Shown: piece by piece, positions 1 through 9,780 of the stretch
How positions within the stretch are numbered: position 1 is the stretch's first letter
Layout: each line of letters opens with the position of its first letter
Assembly (NCBI GenBank): GCA_017983615.1
Contig: JAGOBB010000015.1
Span: 1 to 58,173 of the forward strand
Direction: 5' to 3'
From: Azonexus sp.
GTDB lineage: Bacteria; Pseudomonadota; Gammaproteobacteria; Burkholderiales; Rhodocyclaceae
Length of the DNA: 58,173 nt
The notes under the pieces: generated by a model
Told to the model about the DNA's origin: nothing
The model's database searches: none
What the model saw: only the letters and a program-made list of their open reading frames with translations
Program-made: the position numbers and the translations under genes

Positions 1-86
1 TCGACGGTCGTGCAGTGAATCCCGCGCGGAACCGTAACGCCGAATTTCTTCAGGATTTGCTTGCCCTGATATTCGTGAATTTTCAT
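1..86 (-). CDS. sucC: Succinyl-CoA ligase beta subunit, N-terminal fragment
   Basis: Only the first 28 codons are in the window. The translation begins [16 protein letters not shown] and continues with TVPRGIHC, the characteristic N-terminus of the ATP-grasp beta subunit of succinyl-CoA synthetase (TCA cycle; succinyl-CoA to succinate with NTP formation). An AGGAAA Shine-Dalgarno lies just upstream of the ATG at 86-84. The rest of the gene, and normally sucD after it, would lie to the left of the window. Confidence 0.9.
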
Positions 87-214
87 GCGCTTTCCTTGCG
101 TTTAGTTGAGTTGCGAGCAATGGGCTGCGGGGTTTTCCGACGCCCGGTTATTGTGACAGCCAACCAAGGATACTAGCACAACCTTGCACGAAGCTTTCAT
201 CTCAAAATTCATAA

Positions 215-1573
215 TTACGACGTCGAATCAGTACTTACCAGCACCCTATGGAGCAAATTCAGTAGCAACCCGGCGGCCAGTACTAGGCTGACCACGGCCG
301 CCAGCCAAAAACCCGCCACGCCGAACGGCGGCTGCCATCGATAACAAAGCCAGGCACCGCCGAGCAGACCGATACCCCAGAAGCAGAAGGTCTGGACCAC
401 CATCGGCAGGAAAGTCACCCGGTAGGCGCGCAGGCAATGGCCGGCCACCGTCTGCAGGGCGTCGAAGAACTGGTAGAAGGCGATGTAGCCGATCAGCCCG
501 CCGGCCACCGTACGCACCGCCGGATCGTCGGTGTAGGCGGCGATCAGCGGTTCGGCAGCCAGCCAGAGCAGCAGGCCCATCAGCGACGACAATCCGGCCG
601 ACAGGAGCAGCCCGGCGCGGATGGTGGCTCGTGCCCGCAAGCGGTCGCGCGCGCCGACCGCCTGACCCAGTGCCGCCATGGTGGCGATGGCCAGCGACAG
701 CGGCAGCATGTACACCAGCGCCGACAGGTTGGCGACAACGCGATGCCCGGCGACGACCGGCGCCCCGAGCGAGGCGATGAACAGGGCGATCAAGGTAAAT
801 GAAGTGATTTCAACCAGATTGGAGAAGCCCATCGGCAGGCCGATGCGCAGCAATTCGCGCGCCCCCGGCCAGCGCGGCAGCTGCCAGTCGGCGAACGGCC
901 GGTACGTTGCCCGCAGGGGCCCCCAGGCCAGATAGGCGGCACCGCTGAGACACGCCGCCCAGCCGATCATGACGTTCGACAGCGCACAACCGGCAACGCC
1001 CAGCGGCTCGCCCAGCCAGCCCTCCAGCGCCAGACCGCGGGCCAGCACGGCGTGAATACCGAGGCTGACCAGGCCGATGCCCATCAGCACGCGCGGTTTG
1101 CCCAGGGCATTGCAGAAGGCGTAGAAAGTCCGGTAGGCGAGCGCCGCCGGCAGGCTCCAGGCCAGGATCGCCAGGTATTGGCGGACCTTTGCGTCGACCG
1201 CGGCATCCATCTCGGCCATGCCGAGCAGCGCATCCGGATGGAGCAAGAAAAGGACGCCGGGCACCGAGAGCAGCATGGCCAGCCAGAAACCCTGATGCAG
1301 GACACCGGCCACCTCGCCGTCGCGGCGCGCGCCATGCAGATGTGCCACCACCGGCCCGACCGCCTGCAGGACGCCAGCCAGCGCGAAGACCAGCGCAACG
1401 TGAATGCCGCCGCCGATGGCCACGGCCGCCAGGTCGAGGGCGCTGACATGACCGAGCACGGCCGTGTCGATGACCATCATGCCGATCGACGACAGCTGGG
1501 CGATCAGGATGGGAAAGGCGTGGGCGATCAGCCCGCGGGCGACGGTGAGAAACATGGCGCCGGATTGTCGCAT
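215..1573 (-). CDS. MATE family (NorM-like) multidrug/Na+ or H+ antiporter
   Basis: The 452-residue, very hydrophobic protein has about 12 predicted membrane segments, the usual MATE length and topology. The N-terminal pattern PILIAQLSSIGMMVIDTAVLGH and the downstream VGPVVAHLHGARRDGEV are typical of the first MATE repeat, and the second half repeats the pattern (GLPMGFSNLVEI, ATMAALGQAVGARDRL). These proteins export cationic drugs or metabolites in exchange for Na+ or H+; the substrate cannot be told from sequence. Two starts are possible, ATG at 1573 and ATG at 1555 (MFLTVARG), and neither has a clear Shine-Dalgarno. The upstream spacer is made of two repeat types. Confidence 0.85.
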   Translation of the reverse strand: MRQSGAMFLTVARGLIAHAFPILIAQLSSIGMMVIDTAVLGHVSALDLAAVAIGGGIHVALVFALAGVLQAVGPVVAHLHGARRDGEVAGVLHQGFWLAMLLSVPGVLFLLHPDALLGMAEMDAAVDAKVRQYLAILAWSLPAALAYRTFYAFCNALGKPRVLMGIGLVSLGIHAVLARGLALEGWLGEPLGVAGCALSNVMIGWAACLSGAAYLAWGPLRATYRPFADWQLPRWPGARELLRIGLPMGFSNLVEITSFTLIALFIASLGAPVVAGHRVVANLSALVYMLPLSLAIATMAALGQAVGARDRLRARATIRAGLLLSAGLSSLMGLLLWLAAEPLIAAYTDDPAVRTVAGGLIGYIAFYQFFDALQTVAGHCLRAYRVTFLPMVVQTFCFWGIGLLGGAWLCYRWQPPFGVAGFWLAAVVSLVLAAGLLLNLLHRVLVSTDSTS

Positions 1574-1616
1574 GCCGCCCGGCCCGGGGACGACTCCCCG
1601 CGCCCCCCCCGGAGCG

Positions 1617-1653
1617 AATGCTACGGTCGGCCCAAAAAAATGGCCAAAATCGG
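1617..1653 (+). repeat. Dispersed 40-bp repeat, copy 1
   Basis: AATGCTACGGTCGGCCC followed by an A-run, then TGGCCAAAATCGG. It lies in the spacer upstream of the MATE gene and directly abuts the heptamer array at 1657. It has the same head-to-tail structure as the copies at 15502, 19061 and 50760. Confidence 0.8.
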
Positions 1654-1656
1654 AAT

Positions 1657-1705
1657 TAGTCGGTAGTTGCTACCGACTACCGACTACCGACTAAATACTA
1701 CCTAG
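1657..1705. repeat. Degenerate heptanucleotide tandem array
   Basis: Seven consecutive 7-bp units in perfect register: TAGTCGG, TAGTTGC, TACCGAC (three times), TAAATAC, TACCTAG. The last unit contains the stop codon of the neighbouring hydrolase gene (1702-1704). A second array of the same design fills the tatA-tatB spacer. Confidence 0.8.
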
Positions 1706-2403
1706 ACGATCCGGGCACACAACGTCCCGACGCCGTCGACACCAGCTTCGAGCAGATCGCCCGGCACCACCGGCCCGACGCCGGCCGGCGTGCCGGTAAA
1801 AATCAGGTCACCGGCTTCCAGCCTGACCATCGTCGACAGGTTGGCGATGATGTCAGCCACCTTCCACATCATGGCCGACAGGTCGCCGTCCTGGCGCAGC
1901 TCGCCGTTGACCTTGAGCCAGATGCGGCCGCTAGCCGGATGGCCGCTCGCCGCCACCGGGCTGATCGCGCCGGCCACCGCCGACTGGTCGAAACCCTTGC
2001 CCATGTCCCACGGATGCCCCTTCTCCTTGGCCCTGGCCTGGATGTCGCGGCGGGTCAGGTCGAGGCCGACGGCGTAGCCGAAAATCAGGTCTTTTGCGGC
2101 ATCGACCGTAGCATTCTCGGCGCCGGCACCGAGAGCGACGACCATCTCCACTTCGTGATGCAGGTTGTGGGTCAGAGACGGATATTTGACGCAGACCTCA
2201 CCCACGCCGCCGACCACGGCGTCGCCCGGCTTGGTGAAGAAAAACGGCGGTTCGCGCCCCTCGGCCTGCGCGGTTGCCCCCATTTCGCGGGCATGGTCGG
2301 CGTAGTTGCGGCCGACGCAAAATACCCGGCGCACCGGAAAACGCAGTTCGCTACCGACGACCGGCAGGCTGGAAACGGGATGCGGAGCGAAGACAAAATC
2401 CAT
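1702..2403 (-). CDS. Fumarylacetoacetate hydrolase family protein (acylpyruvase/fumarylpyruvate hydrolase-like)
   Basis: The protein has 233 residues, the size of the small FAH-domain enzymes that hydrolyse acylpyruvates or fumarylpyruvate. Family features visible are RVFCVGRNYADHAREMG near the N-terminus, the metal-binding stretch HHEVEMVVALG at about residues 80-92, GYAVGLDLTRRDIQ, and the C-terminal GDLIFTGTPAGVGPV. The enzyme probably binds Mg or Mn and cleaves a C-C bond in a beta-diketone from aromatic-acid catabolism, but no pathway genes adjoin it, so the substrate is open. AGGAAG precedes the ATG. It is divergent from the FimV-like gene. Its codons 100-104 contain one core of the dispersed repeat. 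Confidence 0.8.
   Translation of the reverse strand: MDFVFAPHPVSSLPVVGSELRFPVRRVFCVGRNYADHAREMGATAQAEGREPPFFFTKPGDAVVGGVGEVCVKYPSLTHNLHHEVEMVVALGAGAENATVDAAKDLIFGYAVGLDLTRRDIQARAKEKGHPWDMGKGFDQSAVAGAISPVAASGHPASGRIWLKVNGELRQDGDLSAMMWKVADIIANLSTMVRLEAGDLIFTGTPAGVGPVVPGDLLEAGVDGVGTLCARIV
2103..2115 (-). repeat. Dispersed repeat core, copy 2 (inside the FAH gene)
   Basis: CGACCGTAGCATT, the 13-bp core only; the A-rich tail is poorly conserved here (TCTTTTGCGGCAT upstream). It encodes part of AENATVDAA. This is the weakest of the listed copies and could be chance. Confidence 0.4.
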
Positions 2404-2516
2404 GAGAGGCTTCCTGAACGGGGGACGAAATTCGAAGTTTGCAATATTTCACGGAGGCTCGGCCAGCCCGATGTTAAAGTTTGTTCCACACAAAACCGCA
2501 TGACATAAGACACGGC

Positions 2517-3533
2517 ATGATCGCTTCACGATCGCTGCGCATTCTCCCCTGGTGTGCCGCACTCCTCTCCAGTCAGGCCGCCGCCCTCGGACTCGGGGAA
2601 ATCAACCTCTACTCGCGCATCGGCGAACCGATCCGGGCCGAGATTCCCCTGCTCGCCGCCGGCGAACGGCTCGACCCCGCCTGCTTTTCGCTCGCCGCCA
2701 TTCCCGGCAGCGACATTCCGGCCATCACCGCCGGACGCATCCAGCTGCTTGGCGGCAACCGGCTGCTCATCACCGGCCGCGCCCCGGTCACCGAACCGGT
2801 CTTCATGATCAACGTCAAAGCCGCCTGCGGCCATGATCTGCAACGCGAATACACCCTGCTGCCACTCCCCCCCGAGAGCCAGGCGCAAAGCGATAACACG
2901 GTTTCGCCAGCCATCGTCGAACCCGCACCGCGCAAAGCCCGCCGGGTTCGACAAACAACGCCCGCTGACATTGACGGCGAACCGCTCCGCCAAGCCGCAA
3001 AACCCCGCCAGTCAAACGACGAACCGGCGATGGCCGAGCCGCGCCGACCGGCGAAGCCCCGGGCGGCGCTTGCCGAGCATGCGCCCGGCAAGGACAAGCT
3101 GGTGCTCGGCGCCGCCCTCGACCAGCTGCCGCCGCCGGCCGCCGGCGACCCGCTCGCTGCGGTCAATGACCTTGAAGAACGCATGTTGAAGATGGAAACG
3201 ACGCTGCATCTGATCAACGCACAAGTCGACAAACTGGATGCCGCCCTGGCCCTCGATGCCGAAGCCCGCTCCATGCGCCAGAAGCTGCAGGACATGCAGG
3301 CGCAGCAGACGGCACCCGGCATCGCGCCGCGTGTCGAAGCCAGCCCGCCCCCGGCGCCAGTCCGGACCGACAGCAGTCACGACGGCTGGGTCGAACTCGT
3401 TCTCGGCATCCTGCTCGGCGGCAGCGTTTCCGCCACCGTCGCCCATCTGGTCAGCCGCCGCCAGGACAACTCGCGACCTTTCGATCTGCCGCCGCCGCAC
3501 ATCGCCAAGCCGAAGCCCGTCGCAACGACCTGA
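2517..3533 (+). CDS. FimV N-terminal-domain-like envelope protein
   Basis: The 338-residue protein starts with a Sec-type signal peptide (MIASRSLRILPWCAALLSSQ, cut after AAA). The mature part starts LGLGEINLYSRIGEPIRAEI, which matches the N-terminal domain of FimV-type proteins. A Pro/Arg-rich linker follows, then a short coiled coil (about residues 220-265, EERMLKMETTLHLINAQVDKL) and one C-terminal membrane segment (GWVELVLGILLGGSVSATVA). No LysM motif or C-terminal TPR is seen, so it is much shorter than FimV. FimV proteins are polar/inner-membrane scaffolds for type IV pilus and secretion machinery; a similar role here is inference. The ATG at 2517 is preferred over an upstream TTG because it starts the signal peptide. 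Confidence 0.65.
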   Translation: MIASRSLRILPWCAALLSSQAAALGLGEINLYSRIGEPIRAEIPLLAAGERLDPACFSLAAIPGSDIPAITAGRIQLLGGNRLLITGRAPVTEPVFMINVKAACGHDLQREYTLLPLPPESQAQSDNTVSPAIVEPAPRKARRVRQTTPADIDGEPLRQAAKPRQSNDEPAMAEPRRPAKPRAALAEHAPGKDKLVLGAALDQLPPPAAGDPLAAVNDLEERMLKMETTLHLINAQVDKLDAALALDAEARSMRQKLQDMQAQQTAPGIAPRVEASPPPAPVRTDSSHDGWVELVLGILLGGSVSATVAHLVSRRQDNSRPFDLPPPHIAKPKPVATT

Positions 3534-3901
3534 GGCGCACGGCTACACCGGGTTGTCGAGATCGACGAACTCGCTGGCCCCGCCGCACGACTACGCCCCG
3601 CCCCCACATCTGCCGATGCCCCCTATGCCCTGCCACCGGGTATCGTTCAGAATCCCTCAAAAAATCACCGTCCCACCGATCACGCAGCGTGAAATATTTG
3701 TTTGCTGGACTAATTAAAAATGATTAGCCTCCATTTACTGTCCCCTACCTTCATCCTGTCCTCATTCAGTACAGCGACACGCATCGATGGGGGCGGCATC
3801 AGGAAGATCAGGCGCACACAAAGGCGCGGCCAGGCAGAGGATGCCATGGACCGAAACGCCGTGGCGCCAGCCTACAGAATGCGGTCGCACCGGAGAAAAT
3901 A
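3534..3901. other. Intergenic spacer, no gene recognised
   Basis: These 368 bases lie between the FimV-like gene and the CNB/DUF294 gene. There is an A/T-rich block around 3695-3725 that could hold a promoter, but no convincing -35/-10 pair, no inverted repeat and no ORF with coding character was found. The GGAG at 3892-3895 is the Shine-Dalgarno of the next gene. Confidence 0.6.
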
Positions 3902-5779
3902 GTGAACATGCCCAACCGCCTCGCCTTCAGCGAGGGCGAACCGTTTTGCCACCTCCCCGAGGACGACCTGGGCTGGCTCGCCAGCCGTATGGTCCAGGAA
4001 GACTACCCTGCAGGCCGGACAGTGCTCGCTGCCGGAACACCTGGGGACTATCTGTTTTTTATCGAGAGCGGCTATATCGCCCTCTTTCCAGAGATGGGTG
4101 ACACAGCTCTGGCCGAGCTGGTGCCTCGGGAATGTTTCCCCCTCGAAGCGCTTGAAGTTGGCAAGATCGTCAATGTCCGCTTCGACGCCTTGCAGGATTC
4201 AGTGTGCTGGCGCTTGAAAACAGACGACCTGCGCGAACTCTCACGACGCAACCCCCATTTCGGCAACCGTCTCGCCGCCCGCGCCCAATCCCTGTCGAAC
4301 CACACCAGCCGCCCGGCCCCTGTATCACCGCCCCAAGCGCAGGAACTCCCCATACCACAGACCCTGGCCGCCTGTGCCGGCCGGCCGGTGGCCGAGGTCG
4401 ATGCTGACGACGCATTGGTCTCCGCCCTCAAACGCTTGCGCGACGATGGCGCCCACCTGCTCATCGTACGCGACCGCAACGGTTGCCCGGCCGGCGCCTT
4501 TGGCTATGGCAACCTGCTTGACGCGGTGCTGGCAGGCAAAGCAGAGCTTACGACCGCGATCGCCGCGCGCATGAGCGCCTTGCCGCCATCACTGCCGGAA
4601 TCGACTTCAGTACACGAAGCAGCGGCGCTGATGTCGGAACGGGGCATCGACGAGATTCTGGTCGAAAGCTCCTCGCCGCGCCGGCGCCTGCGAGTCGTCA
4701 GTCATCCCGAGCTGCTGGCAGCCGACGCGGCACGTTTTGGCTGGCTTCGGCACCGCCTCGCCAACTCGGACTCCAGCCGCGCCCTGCAGATGGCTGCCAA
4801 GGATATTCAGGCCTATTCGGCCCAACTCCTCGGCCAGGGAGTCGCCGCCTGGCAGGCAACGCAAATCGTCTCCAACCTGAGCGACCAATTGGCGCGGCGG
4901 GTGATCGAAGTCGAATTCGCCCAGGAAGAACTCACCGGCCTCGACCAGCTGGCGTGGATCGTCATGGGCAGCCAGGGGCGCCACGAACAGACGCTGCTGA
5001 CCGACCAGGATAACGGCATCATCTTCACGCCCCGCGATCCGGCCGCCACAGAGGCTGTGCGGGAAACCCTGCTGCGCGCTGCGAAACGGGTCAAACAGAC
5101 CCTCGCCAACTGCGGCATCCCGCTGTGCGAGGGCGGCATCATGGGCGGCAACCCTCGCTGGTGCCTGACCCTGAACGAATGGAAGACCCAGTTTCGGCAA
5201 TGGCTCCAAGTACCAGAGCCGGATGCGATCCTCAACGCCACCATTTTTTTCGATCTCCGCCACCTGTGGGGGGATGGAACGCTAACCGCAGAACTGACCC
5301 GCGAGGTTGCCACCCAGGCCCCAGACAGCCATCGCTTTCTCCGCCTCCTGGCAGAAACTGCCCTGTTGCGCTCGGTGCCCATCGGCTTCTTTCGAGATTT
5401 CCGTGTGGATCGTGACGCCGAACCGCCCAACAGCATCGACCTCAAGCAAGGCGTGCTGGCCGTCTTCGTCGATGCGGCCCGTCTCTATGCCCTGCGCCAT
5501 GGCATCCACGAGCAGGCCACGGCGGGACGACTGCTCGCCCTGGGCGCCGCCGGCCACCTACCGGGCAAGGAGGCGGCAGCTCTGGTGGAGGCCTTCCGCT
5601 TCCTGCAGTCCCTGCGTCTGCGCCTGCAGCACGAGACCTTGGCCCGCGGCAAGAAACCGGGCAACCGGGTCGCCCCCTACGACCTCAACGACCTGGATCG
5701 GCGCTTTCTGCTCGAAGCCCTGCGCCAGGCGGCGCGGTTTCATAAGCGCATCAGCCTCGACTTCTCCCTCGCTGGCTGA
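3902..5779 (+). CDS. Cyclic-nucleotide-binding/CBS/DUF294 nucleotidyltransferase-like signalling protein
   Basis: The 625-residue cytosolic protein has three parts. Residues about 10-130 form a cNMP-binding-like beta barrel (PAGRTVLAAGTPGDYLFFIESG). Residues about 155-275 hold a CBS pair (VSALKRLRDDGAHLLIVRD; TSVHEAAALMSERGIDEILV). From about residue 300 there is a DUF294 region with the nucleotidyltransferase signature MGSQGRHEQTLLTDQDNGII, then the DUF294 C-terminal domain. Such proteins are thought to sense nucleotides and possibly transfer nucleotides, but the reaction is unproven. The start is GTG at 3902, six bases after GGAG; an ATG at 3908 is the alternative. No partner gene adjoins it. 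Confidence 0.8.
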   Translation: MNMPNRLAFSEGEPFCHLPEDDLGWLASRMVQEDYPAGRTVLAAGTPGDYLFFIESGYIALFPEMGDTALAELVPRECFPLEALEVGKIVNVRFDALQDSVCWRLKTDDLRELSRRNPHFGNRLAARAQSLSNHTSRPAPVSPPQAQELPIPQTLAACAGRPVAEVDADDALVSALKRLRDDGAHLLIVRDRNGCPAGAFGYGNLLDAVLAGKAELTTAIAARMSALPPSLPESTSVHEAAALMSERGIDEILVESSSPRRRLRVVSHPELLAADAARFGWLRHRLANSDSSRALQMAAKDIQAYSAQLLGQGVAAWQATQIVSNLSDQLARRVIEVEFAQEELTGLDQLAWIVMGSQGRHEQTLLTDQDNGIIFTPRDPAATEAVRETLLRAAKRVKQTLANCGIPLCEGGIMGGNPRWCLTLNEWKTQFRQWLQVPEPDAILNATIFFDLRHLWGDGTLTAELTREVATQAPDSHRFLRLLAETALLRSVPIGFFRDFRVDRDAEPPNSIDLKQGVLAVFVDAARLYALRHGIHEQATAGRLLALGAAGHLPGKEAAALVEAFRFLQSLRLRLQHETLARGKKPGNRVAPYDLNDLDRRFLLEALRQAARFHKRISLDFSLAG

Positions 5780-5788
5780 GGCCCCGCT

Positions 5789-6535
5789 TCAAACTGGATT
5801 AGGTATATCGACAAAGGTGCAATCCAGGCCGAAGCGCTCGGCCAGATGGCCTGCCAGCGCGCGAACGCCAAAACGTTCAGTGGCATGGTGGCCGCAGGCG
5901 AGATAGGCAACGCCACTTTCTCGCGCCAGATGGGTAGTCTGCTCCGATATCTCGCCCGAAACGTAGGCGTCGACGCCCAAGGCGATGGCCTGCTCGAAAT
6001 AGCCCTGAGCGCCGCCGGTGCACCAGGCGATACGACGAATTTTGTGCTCGCCTTCGCCGATAAGCAGGGGTTCGCGCCCCAGGGCGCCGGCCAGCCGAAG
6101 CCGCAACTGCTCGGCTGAAAGCTCCGTAGCAGGTCTGCCTAGCCAGGCGATGTCCTGTTCGCCAAAACGACCCTCAGACTCCCAGCCCAGGCTGGCCGCC
6201 AGTTGGGCGTTGTTGCCCAACTCCGGGTGCGCATCAAGTGGCAGGTGGTAGGCGAGCAGGTTGATGTCGTTGGCCAGCAAGGTCGCCAGCCGCTTGCGGC
6301 GAATGCCGGTCACCCGGCCATCCTCGCCCTTCCAGAACCAGCCGTGGTGCACCAGGATGGCATCAGCATGACGCTCGACCGCCGCATCCAGCAGCGCCTG
6401 GCTGGCCGTGACGCCCGCCACGATGCGGACGATCTCTGGACATCCTTCCACTTGCAGACCATTTGGGCAATAATCCCTGAACTTTCCGGGCTGCAACAGC
6501 CCGTCCAGATAGCTCACCAATTCTTCGCGCTTCAT
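5789..6535 (-). CDS. Nif3-like dinuclear metal centre protein (YbgI family)
   Basis: The 248-residue protein matches the family length. Metal-ligand motifs visible are [11 protein letters not shown] near residue 60 and the C-terminal [14 protein letters not shown]. coli YbgI is a toroidal hexamer with a dinuclear metal site; cofactor or GTP cyclohydrolase-like roles have been suggested for relatives but no reaction is settled. The start [10 protein letters not shown] at 6535 fits the family; a reading frame open 14 codons further upstream would run into the divergent protease gene. The two start codons are only 14 bp apart. Confidence 0.85.
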   Translation of the reverse strand: MKREELVSYLDGLLQPGKFRDYCPNGLQVEGCPEIVRIVAGVTASQALLDAAVERHADAILVHHGWFWKGEDGRVTGIRRKRLATLLANDINLLAYHLPLDAHPELGNNAQLAASLGWESEGRFGEQDIAWLGRPATELSAEQLRLRLAGALGREPLLIGEGEHKIRRIAWCTGGAQGYFEQAIALGVDAYVSGEISEQTTHLARESGVAYLACGHHATERFGVRALAGHLAERFGLDCTFVDIPNPV

Positions 6536-6549
6536 CGAGACAATTTTCC

Positions 6550-7701
<1,152 letters not shown>

Positions 7702-7707
7702 GCCGCG

Positions 7708-8511
7708 ATGTGCCAGTTGCTCGGCATGAACTGCAACGTGCCGACCGACATCTGCTTTTCGTTCAGCGGCTTCCAGGCCCGTGGCGGCGCGACCGACGTC
7801 CATTCCGATGGCTGGGGTATCGCCTTCTTCGAAGGCAAGGGCACCCGCCTGTTTCTCGATCCGCAACCCTCGAGCACCTCGCCGGTCGCTGAACTGGTGC
7901 GCCGCTACCCGATCCGCTCGATGAACGTCATCGCGCACATCCGCAAGGCAACGCAGGGCGCCGTCGGGCTGGAGAACACCCATCCTTTCATGCGCGAACT
8001 GTGGGGCCGCTACTGGATCTTCGCCCACAACGGCAACCTCTTCGACTTCATGCCGCAACTCGACGGCAGCTTCGTGCCGGTCGGCCTGACCGACAGCGAA
8101 CGCGCTTTCTGCTGGTTGCTGCAGGAACTACGCCGCCGCTTTGGTAGCCACGTGCCGACGCGCAGCGCACTATTCGACGCAATTCATGCGCTGACCCTGG
8201 AAATTTCACAGCACGGCGAATTCAATTTCCTGCTTTCGAACGGCGACTGCCTGTTCGCGCACGCCTCGACCAAGCTCAGCCACATTATTCGGCAAGCGCC
8301 GTTTGCCCAGGCGCACCTGAAGGATCAGGACCTGAGCGTCGATTTCAGCGACGTCACCTCACCCGACGACCGCGTGGCGGTGATTGCCACGCTGCCGCTG
8401 ACCGACAACGAAGTGTGGACGGAAATGCCGCCGGGAACGCTGTGGTGGTTCGAGGAAGGGGCGCCGGTCAAAACCTTGCCGACACGCCCCGGGCCGGTCA
8501 AAAAGCCCTGA
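7708..8511 (+). CDS. Class II glutamine amidotransferase (YafJ-like)
   Basis: The 267-residue protein begins MCQLLGMNC; Cys2 becomes the N-terminal nucleophile after Met removal. HSDGWGIAFFEGKG, HIRKATQGAV, ENTHPF and FAHNGNL are the conserved Ntn-type glutaminase motifs. It hydrolyses glutamine or a gamma-glutamyl amide; the acceptor domain is absent, so the physiological substrate is unknown. It follows the protease gene by 6 bp, and its TGA at 8509-8511 directly abuts the tatC stop on the other strand, with no room for a separate terminator. Confidence 0.85.
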   Translation: MCQLLGMNCNVPTDICFSFSGFQARGGATDVHSDGWGIAFFEGKGTRLFLDPQPSSTSPVAELVRRYPIRSMNVIAHIRKATQGAVGLENTHPFMRELWGRYWIFAHNGNLFDFMPQLDGSFVPVGLTDSERAFCWLLQELRRRFGSHVPTRSALFDAIHALTLEISQHGEFNFLLSNGDCLFAHASTKLSHIIRQAPFAQAHLKDQDLSVDFSDVTSPDDRVAVIATLPLTDNEVWTEMPPGTLWWFEEGAPVKTLPTRPGPVKKP

Positions 8512-9333
8512 TCAGGACAGCTTGCGGAAATCTTCTTCCGCCTGGTCCATCTCGGCATCCATTTTTGCCGAATTTTCGGGGGTGACCGTAGCATTTGCCA
8601 CGACCGGTGCAGGCCGCGACACAAAGCGGGAGGCCAGGATGCCCAGCTCGTAAAGCAGGCACATCGGGATGGCCAGCGCCAGCTGCGAGACGACGTCCGG
8701 CGGCGTGACCACGGCGGCGACGACAAAGGCGCCAACGATGAAGTAGGAACGCCATTCCTTGAGCTTCTCGACGGTCACCACGCCGAGCTTGACCAGCACG
8801 ACCAGCGCTACCGGCACCTCGAAGGCGATGCCGAAGGCAAGGAACATGGTCATCACGAACGACAGGTAGGCCTCGATATCCGGCGCCGGCGTGATGCTCT
8901 TCGGGGCAAAGCTGTTGATGAAACCGAAGACCTGCCCGAACACGAAGAAATAACAGAACGACATCCCGGCCACGAACAGCAGCGTGCTGGAAATGATCAG
9001 CGGAATGCCCAGGCGCTTTTCATGGGCATAGAGGCCCGGCGCAATGAAGCCCCAGGCCTGGAAGAGGATGAACGGCAGCGCCAGCACGAAAGCGACCATG
9101 GCAGTGACCTTGAGGGGCACCATGAACGGCGTGATGACGCCGATGGCGACCATCTTCGTGCCTTCTGGCAGCGCCTTGGTCAGCGGTGCGGCCAGGATGT
9201 CGTAGATTTCACCGGGACCGGGATAGATGCACAGGACGCCGAGCACCACGGCGACGGCGATCAGGCTGCGCAGCAAGCGGTCGCGCAGTTCGACCAGGTG
9301 CGAGATGAAGGAGTCTTCCTGGGCAGCGCTCAT
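8512..9333 (-). CDS. tatC: Twin-arginine translocase subunit TatC
   Basis: The 273-residue inner-membrane protein has six predicted helices. The N-terminus [19 protein letters not shown] and the stretch [21 protein letters not shown] are TatC hallmarks; TatC with TatB binds twin-arginine signal peptides of folded exported proteins. The gene overlaps tatB by 4 bp (ATGA). The C-terminal tail after the last helix (about residues 238-273) is longer than in many TatC proteins, and part of it (ANATV) is encoded by a copy of the dispersed 40-bp repeat, so that tail may be a late addition. Confidence 0.97.
   Translation of the reverse strand: MSAAQEDSFISHLVELRDRLLRSLIAVAVVLGVLCIYPGPGEIYDILAAPLTKALPEGTKMVAIGVITPFMVPLKVTAMVAFVLALPFILFQAWGFIAPGLYAHEKRLGIPLIISSTLLFVAGMSFCYFFVFGQVFGFINSFAPKSITPAPDIEAYLSFVMTMFLAFGIAFEVPVALVVLVKLGVVTVEKLKEWRSYFIVGAFVVAAVVTPPDVVSQLALAIPMCLLYELGILASRFVSRPAPVVANATVTPENSAKMDAEMDQAEEDFRKLS
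8561..8599 (-). repeat. Dispersed 40-bp repeat, copy 3 (inside the tatC 3' end)
   Basis: ATTTTTGCCGAATTTTC, then GGGGGTGACCGTAGCATTTG. The whole head-plus-tail structure is recognisable on the minus strand, with one change in the core (GTCAC for GTCGG). It is translated in the tatC tail. Confidence 0.7.
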
Positions 9334-9701
9334 GCGGCAGTCTTGTTGGCAGGCGCTTCAGCGATGGCGGCAGGCAAGCCCTCCGCCAGCCTGGCGGTTT
9401 CATGCAACTCGGCGACTGCCTCCTGGGCCGGGGCCTCGATGCTGCTGCGCGCTGTTTCCATTTCCTGGCGCACCGAGCTTTCCAGTTCACGCGCTGAATC
9501 AGTGACCTGAGACTGCAGCTTCTTCAGCTCATCGAGCTGGATCTCGCGGTTGATATCGGACTTGACGTCATGGACATAGCGCTGGGCACGGCCGAGCAAA
9601 TGCCCGAGCGTGCGTGCCACCTTGGGCAGGCGCTCGGGGCCGATGACGATCAGCGCCACGATGCCGATCACCATCAATTCGGAAAAGCCGATATCAAACA
9701 T
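9330..9701 (-). CDS. tatB: Twin-arginine translocase subunit TatB
   Basis: The 123-residue protein starts [31 protein letters not shown], an N-terminal membrane helix, a Gly-Pro hinge and then an amphipathic helix, as in TatB. It is the partner of TatC in signal-peptide recognition. The C-terminal part is Ala/Glu-rich and variable. The leader before the ATG at 9701 is entirely heptamer repeat and contains no Shine-Dalgarno-like sequence, which is unusual for a tat operon gene. Confidence 0.93.
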   Translation of the reverse strand: MFDIGFSELMVIGIVALIVIGPERLPKVARTLGHLLGRAQRYVHDVKSDINREIQLDELKKLQSQVTDSARELESSVRQEMETARSSIEAPAQEAVAELHETARLAEGLPAAIAEAPANKTAA

Positions 9702-9780
9702 AGTTTTTAGTAGTTAGCTGCTAGTTACTAGTTACTAGTTATTAGCTACACGCTAACGACTAGCGACTCGAAACTAGCCT
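9701..9780. repeat. Degenerate heptanucleotide tandem array in the tatA-tatB spacer
   Basis: Units in register from 9701: TAGTTTT, TAGTAGT, TAGCTGC, TAGTTAC, TAGTTAC, TAGTTAT, TAGCTAC. After a short irregularity come CTAACGA, CTAGCGA, CTCGAAA, CTAGCCT. The array occupies the whole spacer, from the tatB start codon to the tatA stop codon (9774-9776). Because the period is 7, TAG triplets fall in all three frames, on both strands. Confidence 0.8.

Noticed and set aside
9701-9780. The heptamer array as a CRISPR-like array
   Set aside because: Units are 7 bp without spacers; there are no cas genes.
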